A DNA stretch of 64,000 bases. Origin: Ostrinia nubilalis (Eukaryota > Arthropoda > Insecta > Lepidoptera > Crambidae). The notes beneath the pieces are model-generated. The model had not been told where the DNA came from, searched no databases, and saw only the letters and a list, made by a program, of their open reading frames with translations. A program made the translations under genes and the position numbers. Below, piece after piece: positions 31,891-44,260 of the stretch (position 1 is its first letter; each line of letters starts with the position of its first letter). The stretch covers positions 901,001 through 965,000 of the forward strand of contig NC_087097.1 in NCBI RefSeq assembly GCF_963855985.1, read 5' to 3'.

Positions 31891-32369
31891 TGTTACGGTC
31901 AAAGTGATAAATGTGAAAATTATGAATAATCGCCGGTTACTATGAATAATTACCGCATGATTTGGTTAATGTGATTAATATGAGGTCATTTATGTGTGTA
32001 TAAAACTAAATAGGCGGCTTAGGGGTGGCCCAAGGGCCACCCCCGCCGCACCTTAACCTATTTTTCACTTTAAATCAAAACATTATGTTATAGGCATCAT
32101 GGAAAAGTAATATTATGCAAGAAACATTCCAAACTCATTATGCCAAATTATATTAATATATGATATCAAAACGTTCAAAAGTTTGGCTGTACACGAGCAC
32201 GTACACAAGATGTTGTTCTCTTTTAAGAAATTTGTTAGTACTAAGGTTGAATTATTAAATAATCACTGTTAAATGTGATTAATTTATCACTTTTACCGCG
32301 ACTGTCGGTAATTATTCATAATAACCGGTTATTATTAATAATTTTCAATTTATCACATTAACCGTAACA
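31891..32369 (+). mobile_element. 479-bp TIR element, copy 1
   Basis: Starts TGTTACGGTCAAAGTGATAA and ends ATCACATTAACCGTAACA, flanked by TACA on both sides (31887-31890 and 32370-32373). Subterminal inverted blocks hold CCGGTTA and AATAATTACCG. A central GGGGTGGCCCAAGGGCCACC palindrome is in an otherwise AT-rich body. No coding capacity. Confidence 0.85.
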
Positions 32370-32466
32370 TACATACAATTAAATCATTCATAAGTGCCAC
32401 TTGTGGTCTAAACTGAATAAATATTTTTGATTTTGATTTTGAAAGAATTTCAATAAATTGAGCTGG

Positions 32467-32575
32467 CAGTTCGTTTCAGCAGAATGACGTCCACGGCTGG
32501 ACAAAGGCCTCCCCCAAGGGTTTCCATAACGACCGGTCCTGCCGCATCCAGGCTCTTCCCGCGACCTACGCACAA
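32467..32575 (-). mobile_element. RTE 3' fragment (GAAC-tail subfamily)
   Basis: AGTTCGTTTCAGCAGAATGA, then GGACAAAGGCCTCCCCCAAG, is the reverse complement of the RTE ORF end. Confidence 0.7.
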
Positions 32576-32631
32576 ATGCTTTCAACAACGAGTGTTACAC
32601 ACTAGTATAGTTCCAAAATACTGAACTGTCC

Positions 32632-32775
32632 TATGCATGACATTGACAGTGGGGCGCTACCGTCAATACCGGATCGCTGGTTCCGATTTTTGACATGTTG
32701 GAAACCATATAGTTGAACGATGGTAGCGCCCCCCCCCCCCCCCCCCCTGTTATTGAGTTTGGTGGGACAGTTCAG
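32632..32775. mobile_element. MITE with GAACTGTCC ends, copy 2, with poly-C tract
   Basis: TGAACTGTCC faces GGTGGGACAGTTCA. It holds a run of 19 C at 32729-32747, which may have varied through slippage. It is related to 28193-28393. Confidence 0.65.
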
Positions 32776-33110
32776 CGTAGGTCATCTATAGATTGATTTT
32801 CGTAGACAGCTGGTCTACCTATTGCATTGAACCTTCTCTTGTATCACAGGCAAGCAAGGCAAAAAAAAACTCTTCATGTCACCTAACGAAATATACCTAA
32901 ATACAATAGTATGATGTCACAGTTACATTTTCACCCAAAATGATAACAAGACGTTCATTAATCTTTTTTCTTATAAAAACAAAAATCACACCCGTATTTT
33001 TTGTGATAAAATAATCTTGTTGGAGGAGCTTTTTCCATTTCACTTAGTTTATTCCTTCCTATCTCCTTGACTTCCTTATGCGACACGACGCGAGACCGAA
33101 CCTTACTTAC

Positions 33111-33253
33111 GCCTGTATTCACAAACGATGCTTGCTTAAGTGAAGTAGCAAGTCGAACGCACAGCATTGAATAGAGCTCTATGATTGGTTCGTGTGTCAG
33201 CCTATGCGTCCACGCGCACTGTGAGACCTCATAGTAATGTTTGTGAATACGGC
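33111..33253 (+). mobile_element. MITE with CCGTATTCACAAAC ends, copy 1
   Basis: GCCTGTATTCACAAACG faces GTTTGTGAATACGGC. It shares TGAATAGAGCTCTATGATTG with copies at 38687-38810 and 55373-55496. Confidence 0.65.
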
Positions 33254-34181
33254 TGTTATTTTACGCCAAAATTCTATGAAAATGAAAAAATCTTATACTA
33301 CTCCAAATAATATGAGAGTACTCCAAATGATAGGTAAAACGCAAATTGATAAGTAGATCAAATTGGTGACACAGTTTCGTAAAATCCGTTCTTAGTGAGC
33401 ACCTATGTTCTAACTAAAAGGAACCCCCATGCATAATTTGAGACTCCTAGCATTTGTAGTTTCTGAGATTTTGTGATGAGTGAGTGAGTCAGTCAGTGAC
33501 CTTTCGCTTTTATAAAAATAGATTACTTACCTACTGATGCACAGATAGATCAACGTAGTAAAGCAGTTTTTGCGTTTGTTGCAAAACTTAGTTACAAGGT
33601 TACAGGTTCATAACCTTCATGATAGACTAATTGCTAGACAATTGTCTTATCCGTCTGGAACATTATTGTGTTTCTTTTCGAACAATTTGGGGCATAAAAC
33701 CATGTTTATTGACAGCATAATTATCTATCTAGTTTCCTTGAAAAATCATCATACACATCTATTCGAGTTTCCTTAAAAAATCACTCTTAATTTAGCTGAC
33801 TTGTTTTGATGCGCCGTGGTCGGAGGTAGGTATTAACAAAACTAGGAGGGAGACTAGACGGTATAAGGCTTATTCAGTGACTTTAAAATCTAGCGCTTTA
33901 TTTGTTCCCATGATTGAAATAAATAATGACTGAAATAATTATTATGGGTTGAGTAAGGAACAAAATTATGTTGAGTAAAGAAAAAATAATGAGTAAGATG
34001 AGACGTCATGGGATGAATATGGAATAACCCCTGAAGTCATAGCGCTCCACAATTTATTTTACCCAAAATTGCGACAATAGTTTTGTACCACTGTTACAAA
34101 ACAAGATAATTGACGTTGTACTACAAAAACATAATTATTCTGTCGTCTGTAACAAATCAATTCAGTAAATATACAAAACTA
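33254..34181. other. Mostly unannotated; weak Helitron-like piece
   Basis: Around 33380-33525 (CCGTTCTTAGTGAGCACCTA, then GTGAGTGAGTCAGTCAGT) resembles a degraded Helitron-like copy. The rest shows nothing. The 68-aa frame at 33570 has no domain. Confidence 0.35.
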
Positions 34182-34412
34182 GCTTTCCGCCCGCGGCTTC
34201 GCCCGCGTGGAATTTTGTCTGTCACAGAAAAACTTTATCGCGCGCGTCCCTGTTTCAAAAACCGGGATAAAAACTATCCTATGTTCTTTCCCGGGACTCA
34301 AACTATCTCTATGCCAAATTTCATCAAAATCGGTTGCGAGGTTTAAGCGGGAAAGCGTAACAGACAGACAGACAGACAGAGTTACTTTCGCATTTATAAT
34401 ATTAGTTGGGAT
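34182..34412 (-). mobile_element. Helitron-like element, copy B
   Basis: Same as copy A (3677-3903) except for two extra AGAC units in the microsatellite near 34363-34382. CTAG lies at its plus-strand left end and TTGGGA at the right, with A/T flanks. Confidence 0.65.
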
Positions 34413-34609
34413 ATACACCGATACTTTGTATCCTAGCAACAAACACAATACCACTCCATGTACACGTAACTGTTGCACGTGACTTTCTACACTTTTAACT
34501 GAAACCCAACTATAAATACAAGGCACTAAGGTTCTTTATTTTGTAGCGTTGCAGTTTTGGCTTTTTTCACAAATTGATTTTCTTTCTCGATATTCTGATT
34601 TTGGATACC

Positions 34610-34995
34610 ACTAGCGACATCTATTGGCGTGATTTTGAATTAATTTGCAATAGATGGCGCTTTTTGCTCAGTCAATTCAAATATGTTTTGTTGAAGCATT
34701 TCCTAGTGTTTTTGTTTTGATTATTCTATTTTTTAATAGAATATTTTCAGTGTTCAGGAGATTGTTTTCATCATGGTTTTTATTAGTATTTGCTTTTTAT
34801 CTAAGCGGCGAAACGAAACGTTTCGCGATGTCAATGCGAGTCATTGTCACTGTCAGTTGAGCTGTCAAATCACTTTGGAATTTTGGTCGATCTTGCGCAA
34901 CCGCAATTTTATTATTTTCGGGGATGTAATCCCCTGTGTTTCAAATCGTGGAATGCAGAATGCATCCACGATAATTTCTTAATATATTTTTAAAA
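34610..34995 (+). other. Candidate promoter and first exon with a strong splice donor
   Basis: Two facing CATCTATTG/CAATAGATGGCGC motifs (34616-34665) precede an initiator-like GTCAGTTGAG at 34852. A frame-independent ATGAG|GTAAGT donor lies at 34989-34999. The 68-69 aa frames here have no domain. It may be a 5' exon of a host transcript. Weak evidence. Confidence 0.25.
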
Positions 34996-37812
34996 TAAAC
35001 ACACATGAGGTAAGTTCCCGTCGGAGAATTTATTTATTTTTTCGTGGTTGATAATTTTCGTATTCCGGTGCGTGTTGTTTCATGTGATCGTTTCTTTCAG
35101 AAGTTCCCTAAATCCTGTTCGGATGAGGGTATTGGGATGCTGAAAACTGCGAGTGAGGTTTAAATTGGCGAGCAGTTTTCGTGAGTGTTTGTTTCCCGTT
35201 GCGGTTTTTTTCATAACCTAATGCCACGTTCCACTTGTGATTCTGACACTAGTATTTTTCGTTTCAGATGCGGGATTTCATATATTTCAAATTTCATAAT
35301 TTTACAATATTTTGTAGTTTAAACAATTTCATACTTCAAATTTTACATTGATTTTATAATTTAAACATAATATTTTCATGATATTTCATATATTTTAATT
35401 TCTCTTCATTTCGTATGAAATATTTCTCCTTTCTAAACTGCTGATCTCTTCGCATTTCCTCCTTGTCATCAAACCTCTGTCTCTGCAAGAGTTTGAACGC
35501 TTACCTGTCGAAGCCGTCTGCACCGGTGGCGGTTCAATTCCAGTCACCAAGCCGCCAGGAAAAAATCCATTTCTTGCAATTTACTAGAATATGGTTCTTT
35601 ACTTTACTCTAGCATTACAAACACTGAAAAACACACGAGCTTCGTAATTAAATCGAGTCACGAACAGACAATAAGTAATTAAATTATCCAGCAAAGCTTT
35701 CGATGCATTAACCACACGTTACGCCTCCATTCAGAAAGCTGGGCGAGGAAATGTAATCACTTTATGAATTAATTATTCTAAGGATTATTCTTAACTTTTC
35801 TATTTTAAGATTAAAGCGAAGTAGAAATTGTTTTAGAACATTTACTGTGGGCCGTGAAACAAAAATATTCGTATGACTGCTAGCTACTAACTTAATACAT
35901 GTACCTAACACTCTAAGGTAAAGAAAGAAGATGAACTGAATATTGATTCTAATAAACAGAAAAAGTTTGTATGTTATTTTACGGTCGCCATAGGTAGACC
36001 TACGACAAATGAATTAAGACTTTTTATTACAATAAACATACGGTCCAAAGTAAATTATGGAAATTTCTCATTTTGGACAGGTTTATGTCATCTAAACAAG
36101 TTTTACAACTCAATTATGCTATCTTTCTCTGAAACTCCCTTTTAATATCGTATCACCGATTTTCTTCATAAATGCAAGGACTGTTCAAGCATTTCTGAGG
36201 AAATTGACTTCTTACGAAATGATCATGTTTATAATCATAATCAATACGAGTGATTAAACTTTGGAAATTACCGAACTTGAAGCTTTAGAAGTTAAAAGAT
36301 ATGAAAAAATTGAGTCGAATTTCTAAGAAATATATTTTTATTTTTAGCCAGAATTGGATAAAAAACGGCTTCCACATTACCCGAATCACGGTTTAATACG
36401 TCGCCCATATGCCCGTTATTCATAATCCAGGGTAGGGATGGCGTAAATTCTAATGAAATCGATTTTCCATCGATTCAAACAAAGAATCGAGTAAGAAAAA
36501 AGTTTAACAGCGATTGTAAATAAGAATACGGATTATCGTTAAATTCTGAAAGACAAATCTGTTCAAAGTTTATCATTTTAAATTTATAATATACTGAAGT
36601 ATAAAAGAATTTAAATGTACCGACGATCGATATAACTCTTTCAAAAAGTTAAGCATTCTAGATTATCGTTAAACTATGTTAATGAATCTCGATTTTTAAT
36701 TTATAATAATGATCCCCTAAGGAGTACATAGTTTACTTGATGTATCAAATCGATTCGTTAGATCGATTTTGAATCGCTATCTCTTCCAGGGTTGCCACTC
36801 TCAGAGTGTGGCAAGTTATTAAATTCCACGGGGAGGTTTCTTTATTTGAGACACGTATCAGCACTGAATAACTGGATGTTTGGGCCCTATTCGGAACACG
36901 TCCCGCTGGAGAGGCAAGCCGCGGATTTACCATGTTTGGGGAGTGTTTAAACCGGCATTAGCGTCGGAACTCGATGCTATGATTTATTTATTTTAAACTT
37001 TATTGCCCTGTAAAAAAGCACAAAAGGTATTTGGCACAAGGCCCTTGAGGTTTATCTTTCAGTATTTTTTTAAACTCAATCTTAAAAAACATTTTATTTG
37101 CCATTATGTAGAGTGTACATAGACAGCCAGAAAGTTATAACTAAAGTTCAATTTTTAAAAATAAACCTACATTGAAATTTTTAACCCTAATTTCTTTAAA
37201 AAGCAACAAAATGTAAATTAGAATAACCGAGAAAACTGTTTTTTCAGATAATTTCTGTTCTCTCAAAAACGATCTACACCTAAAACACGTTTTACCATAA
37301 CTACTACCTGTCATCACGTTTACAAGGTTCGCCCACGTACAGAATATAAATCGTACTGCAAAATGACACTTAACACAACGACGTAAATGCCAATGTTAGC
37401 TTGAAGTGCTGTCGTCTGCATAAGTTCTGCCAGAGCCTACAAGCCAGCTCAGCGCCGTTGGAGCCAAAACTTGCATACTTATCGCAATAGAACCGTTTAA
37501 TTTAGTGCCGCATAAAGGGGCTGTTTTATGTGCCACATTGACCCTTTCTTTGGCGATGGCGATTGCGATTGCTACATAGAAGAAGCGAAAAGAGTAGGGG
37601 TAATTCGAAAAATTACAGTCAAATGTCTCTACAACATTACTTTCTTCTAAAATGTACTCAACTTACCAAAGCTAAAGAAAATAACAAAATCCAAAACCTA
37701 ATCCTATGCTGCTAATCACAAATCGATACTTTATTTTATTGGATGCCAGCTACAGTTACAGCTTCAAATCCAATTCAGGACAAATTTTTAAAAATGAATT
37801 GATTCTGAATAC
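34996..37812. other. Long unannotated AT-rich stretch
   Basis: No exon with a recognisable domain. A B-box-like GGTTCAATTCC at about 35532 lacks a matching A box or fold. ATCGAT-rich sequence at 36450-36780 hints at an old repeat. Confidence 0.35.
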
Positions 37813-37933
37813 TTAGGCTGGGTTGCACCATCTTACTTTAACTTTGACAAACGTCAAAAATCTGTCAAACTCCATACAAAATACACCGATTATCGTCATA
37901 GTTACGGTCAAAGTTAGGTGGTTCTCAGCCTTA
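37813..37933 (+). mobile_element. MITE, GGCTGGGTTGCACC family, copy 3
   Basis: Nearly identical to 9769-9892; the right end has lost a few bases (GGTGGTTCTCAGCC). Confidence 0.7.
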
Positions 37934-38163
37934 ATTGCCATTTATCTGATTATTTTTTGCCGTGCCTGATAGCTTATGGCTGTATCGATTCATGATTGTA
38001 TAGTTGAAGTAATAAATCAATTACTTTATCATTATACTCATAAATAATTTAATAACCTTGGACATGCTAACTGCGCCATTTATTCCCAAAGTAATCAAAA
38101 GTGGAACCAATCACAGACCTCAAAATGTTTGACTCCAGATTCTTGACGTCGTTTCATGCAAGC

Positions 38164-38375
38164 CTAAGGCCCAGAACAGACGGTGAAACGCAACTGCAAC
38201 GAAACTGCAACAAACTGCAACTGCTAGTTACTTTTGAGTTACATCTAAGTTTATGCCATAGCGTCCGTTGACAGACCACACATGACGCGATCAGTTTGAA
38301 ACTTTCAGTTTCAGTTTCATTCATCAGAATCATCACAAAGTTGCAGTTTCGTTGCACCGTCTGTTCTGGGCCTAA
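38164..38375. mobile_element. MITE with GGCCCAGAACAGACGGTG ends
   Basis: GGCCCAGAACAGACGGTG faces CACCGTCTGTTCTGGGCC exactly, with further GCAACTGCAAC/GTTGCAG blocks inside. Confidence 0.7.
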
Positions 38376-38686
38376 CAGGTCTACTGTACACATGCGCGTT
38401 ATCATACAGCCCCCAAGCTCGTCGCCGTTTTTATTCCCGGGGTAAGTGCTTGCCTCAGCTTATTTTGTGTAACTCGGGCCACCTGCCGAAATGTGTCGCG
38501 AATTTTGCGAAAGAAAATTGTGAGGGTTTTATGGTGAAATGTCAAGTTTTACAGCAGTATTCCGTGATATCAAATAGCTGTATAAACTGAGCTAGAGCAT
38601 TTAGAATTTTAGATACTGTAGATACACAGTTTGTTACAAATTTCTAAATCTGTTTACTATTTTTTGTGCTTATCATGAGACTAACA

Positions 38687-38810
38687 CCCGTATTCACAAA
38701 CTTGCTTAAGTGAAGCAGCAAATCGAACGCACAGCGTTGAATAGAGCTCTATGATTGGCTCGTATGCATCTACGCGTACTGTGAGACCTCATAGTAATCT
38801 TTGTGAATAA
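38687..38810 (+). mobile_element. MITE with CCGTATTCACAAAC ends, copy 2
   Basis: CCCGTATTCACAAAC faces TTTGTGAATA. It is close to copy 1 at 33111. Confidence 0.65.
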
Positions 38811-38980
38811 GTGCGTTAGTAACGCTATAAAATTACATATAGACAACTTGGAACCCATACGTAATACCTCTTATAATAAAGTGAAAGATTGTAGATTTTA
38901 ACTATTTTTTTTACAAATGATGTTCTAGTAAATTCACATCAAACACTATTCAATTACTCAGGTGGTTTCTCGTAAAGCTT

Positions 38981-39044
38981 GACCCCAAAGATACACATTC
39001 ATTTACAAGAGGGTTCTTGTAAATGAATGTGTATCTTTGGGGTC
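38981..39044. other. Perfect 30-bp hairpin with 4-nt loop
   Basis: 38981-39010 and 39015-39044 are exact reverse complements; GGGT forms the loop. It begins GACCCCAAAGATACAC. No target duplication or known element is evident. The loop is too short for a normal microRNA precursor. Confidence 0.8.
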
Positions 39045-39271
39045 CCGCAGTCGGGTAAAAATGTCGTAAATATGTCTTACTATTGTTTTGTTTATACACC
39101 CCGTGTTTATCACTATGTAGATATGATAACCCGAGACCCGAAAGTCTTTTAAGGAAAGTCCCAACGTTTTCCTGCCTAAGAAGCCTTCAGGTCAAAAGCT
39201 TTGGAGGTTAATTTAGAGGGCACGCATATCCGTCGTGCTTATACCGGACGTCAGTGCGGACCGGAATACTA

Positions 39272-39647
39272 AGTGCTTGTTCACGTAGGTACGCGCGGGC
39301 GCGGGGGCGGGTGCGGGCGCGGGAAACGTTGCGAGCTCGTGTTCACATTAACCACCAGGCGTTCGCGCGAGTGTGACGTACTATCGTTTCTAGCGACAAG
39401 TTCAAACTGGTTGCTTACCTGACGTCGCGAGTGAAACGCGCGCGCCGCCGCTAGTTTGACATGAACACACACAAACATCTTCACGCGTTGAAATTACCGC
39501 GAGCGCTCCGCACGCACCAGTCGCTAGCTTGCCCGCTAGTTAGACCGCACCTGCGTTTCGTACGTGAACCCTTGGAATCACTACATATGTTTGATATTTC
39601 GTCACCGCGCCCGCCACCGCGCCCGCGAGTCAACGTGAACAAGCACT
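39272..39647. mobile_element. GC-rich TIR element with AGTGCTTGTTCACGT ends
   Basis: AGTGCTTGTTCACGT faces ACGTGAACAAGCACT. The GCGCGGGCGCGGG blocks inside the ends are also inverted (CCGCGCCCGCGAG at the right). The frames of 62-67 residues are GC-driven and carry no domain. Confidence 0.65.
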
Positions 39648-40140
39648 AACGCGGCAGGGCGCGGCCCGACGCAATGGGCTAGGGCGGGCGGGGTTTTATT
39701 TCCGATTTGCAATGATACTGATTTAGCAGTAAAAAGCTTGTGTGTAAAAAGCTAAACAAGTACTTAGAATAAAGATATTTTGGTTCTGACAAGATTTTTA
39801 GCTAGTGCGTGTGCACATTATATTATGTATTTTAAAAATTGATAATCATTGAACTATGTAGGTATGTTTATGCTATAATTTTACAAAAAACTAGGAAAAT
39901 ATGAGTGTAAAATTAATTATTTTCGTTGTATTTTTTATGTAATTCTGTCCGCTATGTGTACTTTTAATCTTTCGTAGCTCAAAAACTGTACAAGTGACAA
40001 TGGTGCAGCTTCTACTGAACTTTCCTGTAGTTTTTCTGTAGTGATTTGAATTACGAAAACAGTAGCAACCGGTACATACACCATTGGGAATGGCTCGCGT
40101 TCTGAAACGATGAACAAACCTACCCTACAGTATTTCATGG
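39648..40140. other. Unannotated DNA
   Basis: Nothing recognised. Confidence 0.4.
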
Positions 40141-40282
40141 TCATCATCATCATCATCAGTTTTCCAGCCATAGGACGTCCACATGAACTGAACATAGAAG
40201 CATCTCCTAATGATTTTCAATCTGACCGGTTGGTAGCGGCCTGCATCCAGCGCCTTCCTGCTACTTTTATAAGGTCGCCGCA
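40141..40282 (-). mobile_element. RTE 3' fragment (CAT-tail subfamily)
   Basis: A CATCATCATCAT tract is followed by CCATAGGACGTCCACATGAA and by GGTAGCGGCCTGCATCCAGC, the reverse complement of the RTE ORF end. Confidence 0.7.
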
Positions 40283-42094
40283 GCGGAAAGCGCAGATTAT
40301 TTGCGACTGTATAAACATTGATATGAATCAATTCAATCCAATATTTTATAATGTGAACAGTCAAGCTTTGGAACAACAATCTCTGTTTTCTCGAACTCAG
40401 GCTTCCAAGGAATGACTTAATAAGATATGCCAAAGCTTAGGTACTCCACTGTACATCGGAACTGCACCAATCATAAGCAAATAAACACGTTGGTTAAGCT
40501 TTACTATCCTGCTGTTTACATAGAATTTGCTTTAGCTTGCAACTAACTTTGCAGTCCGCAGCGAACTTTGGCCCGATCTCTAACCAATTTACAAAGGACA
40601 ATGTTCGTTCTCCATACATTGTTCGCCGTTAGATCAACAGTGGCGAAAAAATACTTTCTAGGTTCTAAATGACACAAATCTTTATGTAAGAACAATTATA
40701 CCTGGCGGACCAATTCTATAAACTTATTGATAGCAATATTGTTATCATAACCTCTTACTTACCAGTATTGTATTATATTATTTTATGCACATCGATTTGG
40801 GAGATGTTCTGTATTGTAGTTGTCGCAGCCAAATTGTATTATAATATTGGACGGGTTTTGGAAATAGCTCGGCGTTCCACTTTTATGATTTATTACTTAC
40901 ATTTTGCACGTAAATAAATAACATGAATCCTATGTTTACTTTCCACTCTTGACATTTAACACGTGACTTACCAAACTAACTATCTCCATGGTTACCGTCT
41001 TAGTCTATGCATGACTAGGGATTGAACAACTTTTAATTGAATATTATTAACAATTCTCGATAATTTATCGATTGAAAAATATTCGGTATTTGAATCGAAA
41101 GATATATTCAATTTTATCAATATCAAAATATTCAATTTTAATAATAAAATAAATATTATTTACTACTATGAAATGTTCTGAACATTGCCTGGAGCGCTCC
41201 CCCAATCCTGGGTTTTCCCTTTCCAAGCTGAGAGGACATCATTTTGGTTCTATCTATACATTATAAAGGTACTTAATATTTGAAATGTATTACCAATTAT
41301 TGTTATAAGCATTTTGAGCGAATAAAACTTTCAATTCTATTAGAACTTTAGACATTTCTCTCACTTTAAGCGGCATTGGATTTTTCATTGGATTTTGAAA
41401 CTGTTACAGATATATTAAAGATGATCCCATATTGTTGTCATTGTCTATATCAGTGTTATGATCACAATTCTTTTTATTTTATTCATAACCTTCGACCAGT
41501 TGGACACATTAGATAGCTTCTTGTAGTATCGTGCAATATATTTTTAACTTTTAATTAAAATCTAGTCATACTGTAGCAATATGGACGATTTATTTTATTT
41601 ACAAGATCGGTATCTTATTATCTATGATGACCGCAGTCAACATCACTATTACATGGATTCCTAACAATGAAGTACGGCATTGCCTTGTGCCGATTTTACA
41701 TAGATTTTATCGACACAAATTATGGAACTTCATAGGATATGGAGCAGGCCACGCCCTAAAATGTCCGGATGTCGTCATAGTATTATGGAATACATATAAA
41801 AGACTTTTATTATTTCATTTTCTAATCCTCAAGTGTCCGTTACAATCTAATTAATATTTAAGTATTCAAAAAGTAAGAGATTAATTTTGATACTTTACTG
41901 CTGTGCCCAGGAATCTAAGGCGGTTTCTGACAATGTCCTTTGCATAAAATAAATAAATGGTCAGATAGAATTTACTTAATACAGAACTGGATCGACCGTA
42001 CGTTGTTTAGTTAGCACAGGCAAGCCTAAACACACATGTCACAGGGTTTCCCAAACTATATTCGACGCAAAGTACGTATTTTTACTAAGTAAAT
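40283..42094. other. Unannotated AT-rich DNA
   Basis: No supported feature. The 76-aa frame at 41624-41854 has no domain. Confidence 0.4.
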
Positions 42095-42614
42095 ACACTC
42101 GACGTCAAATAAATCGCACCTCCCGCGACAAGCATTTTCAAACGTATGCATCCCCACTTCCCACCAATATTGGTACCATTTAAAAGCCTAGTTCTAACCA
42201 TCATTTTATTAAAGGAAAGGTTTTTACCCCAAAAATGTGTCTTTAGAAGGATCCAGAGTCACTTCTTCAAAAAATAGGTAGTTACGCTAGAGCCAACTTT
42301 TATGGCTATAAAACTGTTAAGTTGGGTTTAATTGCTATCCATCTGTTAAAGAGGACACGTGAAATCATTATTTGGTTTTATAACCATAAAAATTGGTCTA
42401 ATTGATCCCATAGGTGGGCCCAAAGTGAGGTATTTTTTCAAGTCACATTTATGGTATATGCTAATAATTTATTAAGAAATTAAATGTGTTTTTCTTTAGG
42501 GATATTTATTGGGCTTTCAAATAACACCAATATTGTTGGGGCACCATGATTGTGTCAGAAGAAAATCGTTAAAGTTCGCGTCGCGGAAGGTGCGGTTTAT
42601 TTGATGTTGAGTAT
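42095..42614. mobile_element. TIR element with ACTCGACGTCAAATAAATCG ends
   Basis: The left end ACTCGACGTCAAATAAATCG and GCACC face GGTGCGGTTTATTTGATGTT plus GAGT. A second inverted pair (CCAATATTGG and CACCAATATTG) lies inside. Non-coding. Confidence 0.6.
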
Positions 42615-42659
42615 AGTATTCTATGTTCTGTAACTGTACCTATTAATAAATAAATAAAT

Positions 42660-42846
42660 AAAGACTCGTGGCAGGCGAGGCCATAAGTAATTTTAAAAAC
42701 AGATATGCACACTCGCCAATATTTTATTAATTATTACGTATTATAAACAACGCTATGCCTGCCTCTGTGTGATGTCACCCATAACCAGTCTGAGTGCGAG
42801 AGAAAAGTTGAATGCATTGTTTTATTTTGACCTGCCACGAGTCTTT
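42660..42846. mobile_element. MITE with AAAGACTCGTGGCAGG ends
   Basis: AAGACTCGTGGCAGG faces CCTGCCACGAGTCTTT. About 187 bp, non-coding. Confidence 0.6.
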
Positions 42847-42904
42847 GCGCCGAGTATAGCTCTGTTTGCCAATCAGTATTTGAGGGCTACAGCAAATTGA
42901 GAGA

Positions 42905-42988
42905 GTCATCATCATCATCAACTCAGCCATAGGACGTCCACTGCTGAACATAGGCCACCCCCGACGCTTTCCATGTTGCCCGGTGGTT
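42905..42988 (-). mobile_element. RTE 3' fragment (CAT-tail subfamily)
   Basis: CATCATCATCATCAACTCAG, then GGACGTCCACTGCTGAACAT, is the reverse complement of the RTE end. Confidence 0.7.
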
Positions 42989-43325
42989 AATTGAGAGGGT
43001 AAAATATCTATTAAAATTATTATTAACGGGATTGCTGTCACGTACCTTAATTGCGAGTCTCCGATATTTCGTCACTGTTGCAAGCTCCATGATCACGGAG
43101 TAAATGAAGAACTGGAACAATAATTATTATTCTGTTAGTGACTATGAAAGTTCAAAACAATATAAAATATGTATTATCAGGAATTGAAACCCCAAAGGAT
43201 CATCATTTAAACAAAATGGCATTACATACTTAATTTGAATAACTGTATACAATCACTAGGTAGTGTAAAGTCTTTGTAATCTGCATAGAGTAAATTTAAG
43301 GCACTTAGGGCTCTACTGTTATGTG

Positions 43326-43376
43326 TTCGTTCGTTTGTTCGTTTCAGCCGAATGACGTCCACTGCTGGACAAAGTT
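43326..43376 (-). mobile_element. RTE 3' fragment (GAAC-tail subfamily)
   Basis: GTTCGTTCGTTTGTTCGTTT, then CAGCCGAATGACGTCCACTG. Only the last few codons and the tail remain. Confidence 0.7.
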
Positions 43377-44072
43377 TTTGTGTTACTGTTTTGTGTACCT
43401 TACCGATATAACCCAGGTTCGAACTCCGTACTATGCAAACATTTGAGCCTGTAATTTTTCTACTAAGATCGAATGTAGAGATATTCACAGAAAAATATTT
43501 CAGTATGTTTATATCTGTTATCTTAACTGAAATGCCCAAGAATATTCATGCATATTGTTATTCGCAAAGTTTGGGAAAGTCTGGCTCAACTGAATGAGGA
43601 TTGGATCGTGAAGCCCCAAATCCGGCGGCCATCTCCGACCGGGCCCGATATATTGATACAGCCACCTAAGGAACTCTGGGTTACGTTTCCTTTGGAAAAT
43701 ATCACTTAAATTCAGATATGTTAATAAATATCGTGATAAGGAATAATAACATGAATGTGTATCATTCTCTGTGACACTCCTAAGGGAAGAGTTAAGGTTA
43801 ATGGTTGTAGCAGTACAGTATTTAAACTAAAGATCATGTGCAAATCAGATGACCATGCAATGGTGTCATAAAGTTTAAGTAATTGAACTTCGAAACTTTT
43901 TCATCTAAAAAAAATCTTCATCATATATTGAGAAGAACAAGTCGTCTTGTACATCCATTACATTGAGTGTTCTGTTTTTTAAAGTTTGATACTCATTTTC
44001 TTAAAGACCCTATTTTTTTATTTAATAGGCAGCATCAGCTCATTTGCTTGAAGATACCAATGTATTATTTGA
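43377..44072. other. Unannotated DNA
   Basis: Nothing firmly recognised. A piece near 43415-43525 may be an old SINE (AGGTTCGAACTCC resembles a B box). Confidence 0.35.
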
Positions 44073-44260
44073 TTAGCGGCCGCCAGCGACCAATGGCCCA
44101 ATCATGAGGCTAAGTGCGGTATTCGATTGCCCTGCAAAACTATGTCATAACATCTACCTGCATGCCAAATTTCAGCCCAATCCGTCCAGTGGTTTGGGCT
44201 GTGCGTTGATAGATCACTATGTCAGTCAGCCAGTCAGCTTTGAGTTATACAGTATTTAGA
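44073..44260 (-). mobile_element. Degraded Helitron-like element
   Basis: ACATCTACCTGCATGCCAAA and CGTCCAGTGGTTTGGGCTGT are shared with 57510-57711. The CTAG end has become TTAG. Confidence 0.5.

Noticed and set aside
38981..39044. microRNA precursor
   Set aside because: The 4-nt loop and perfect pairing are unlike animal microRNA hairpins.
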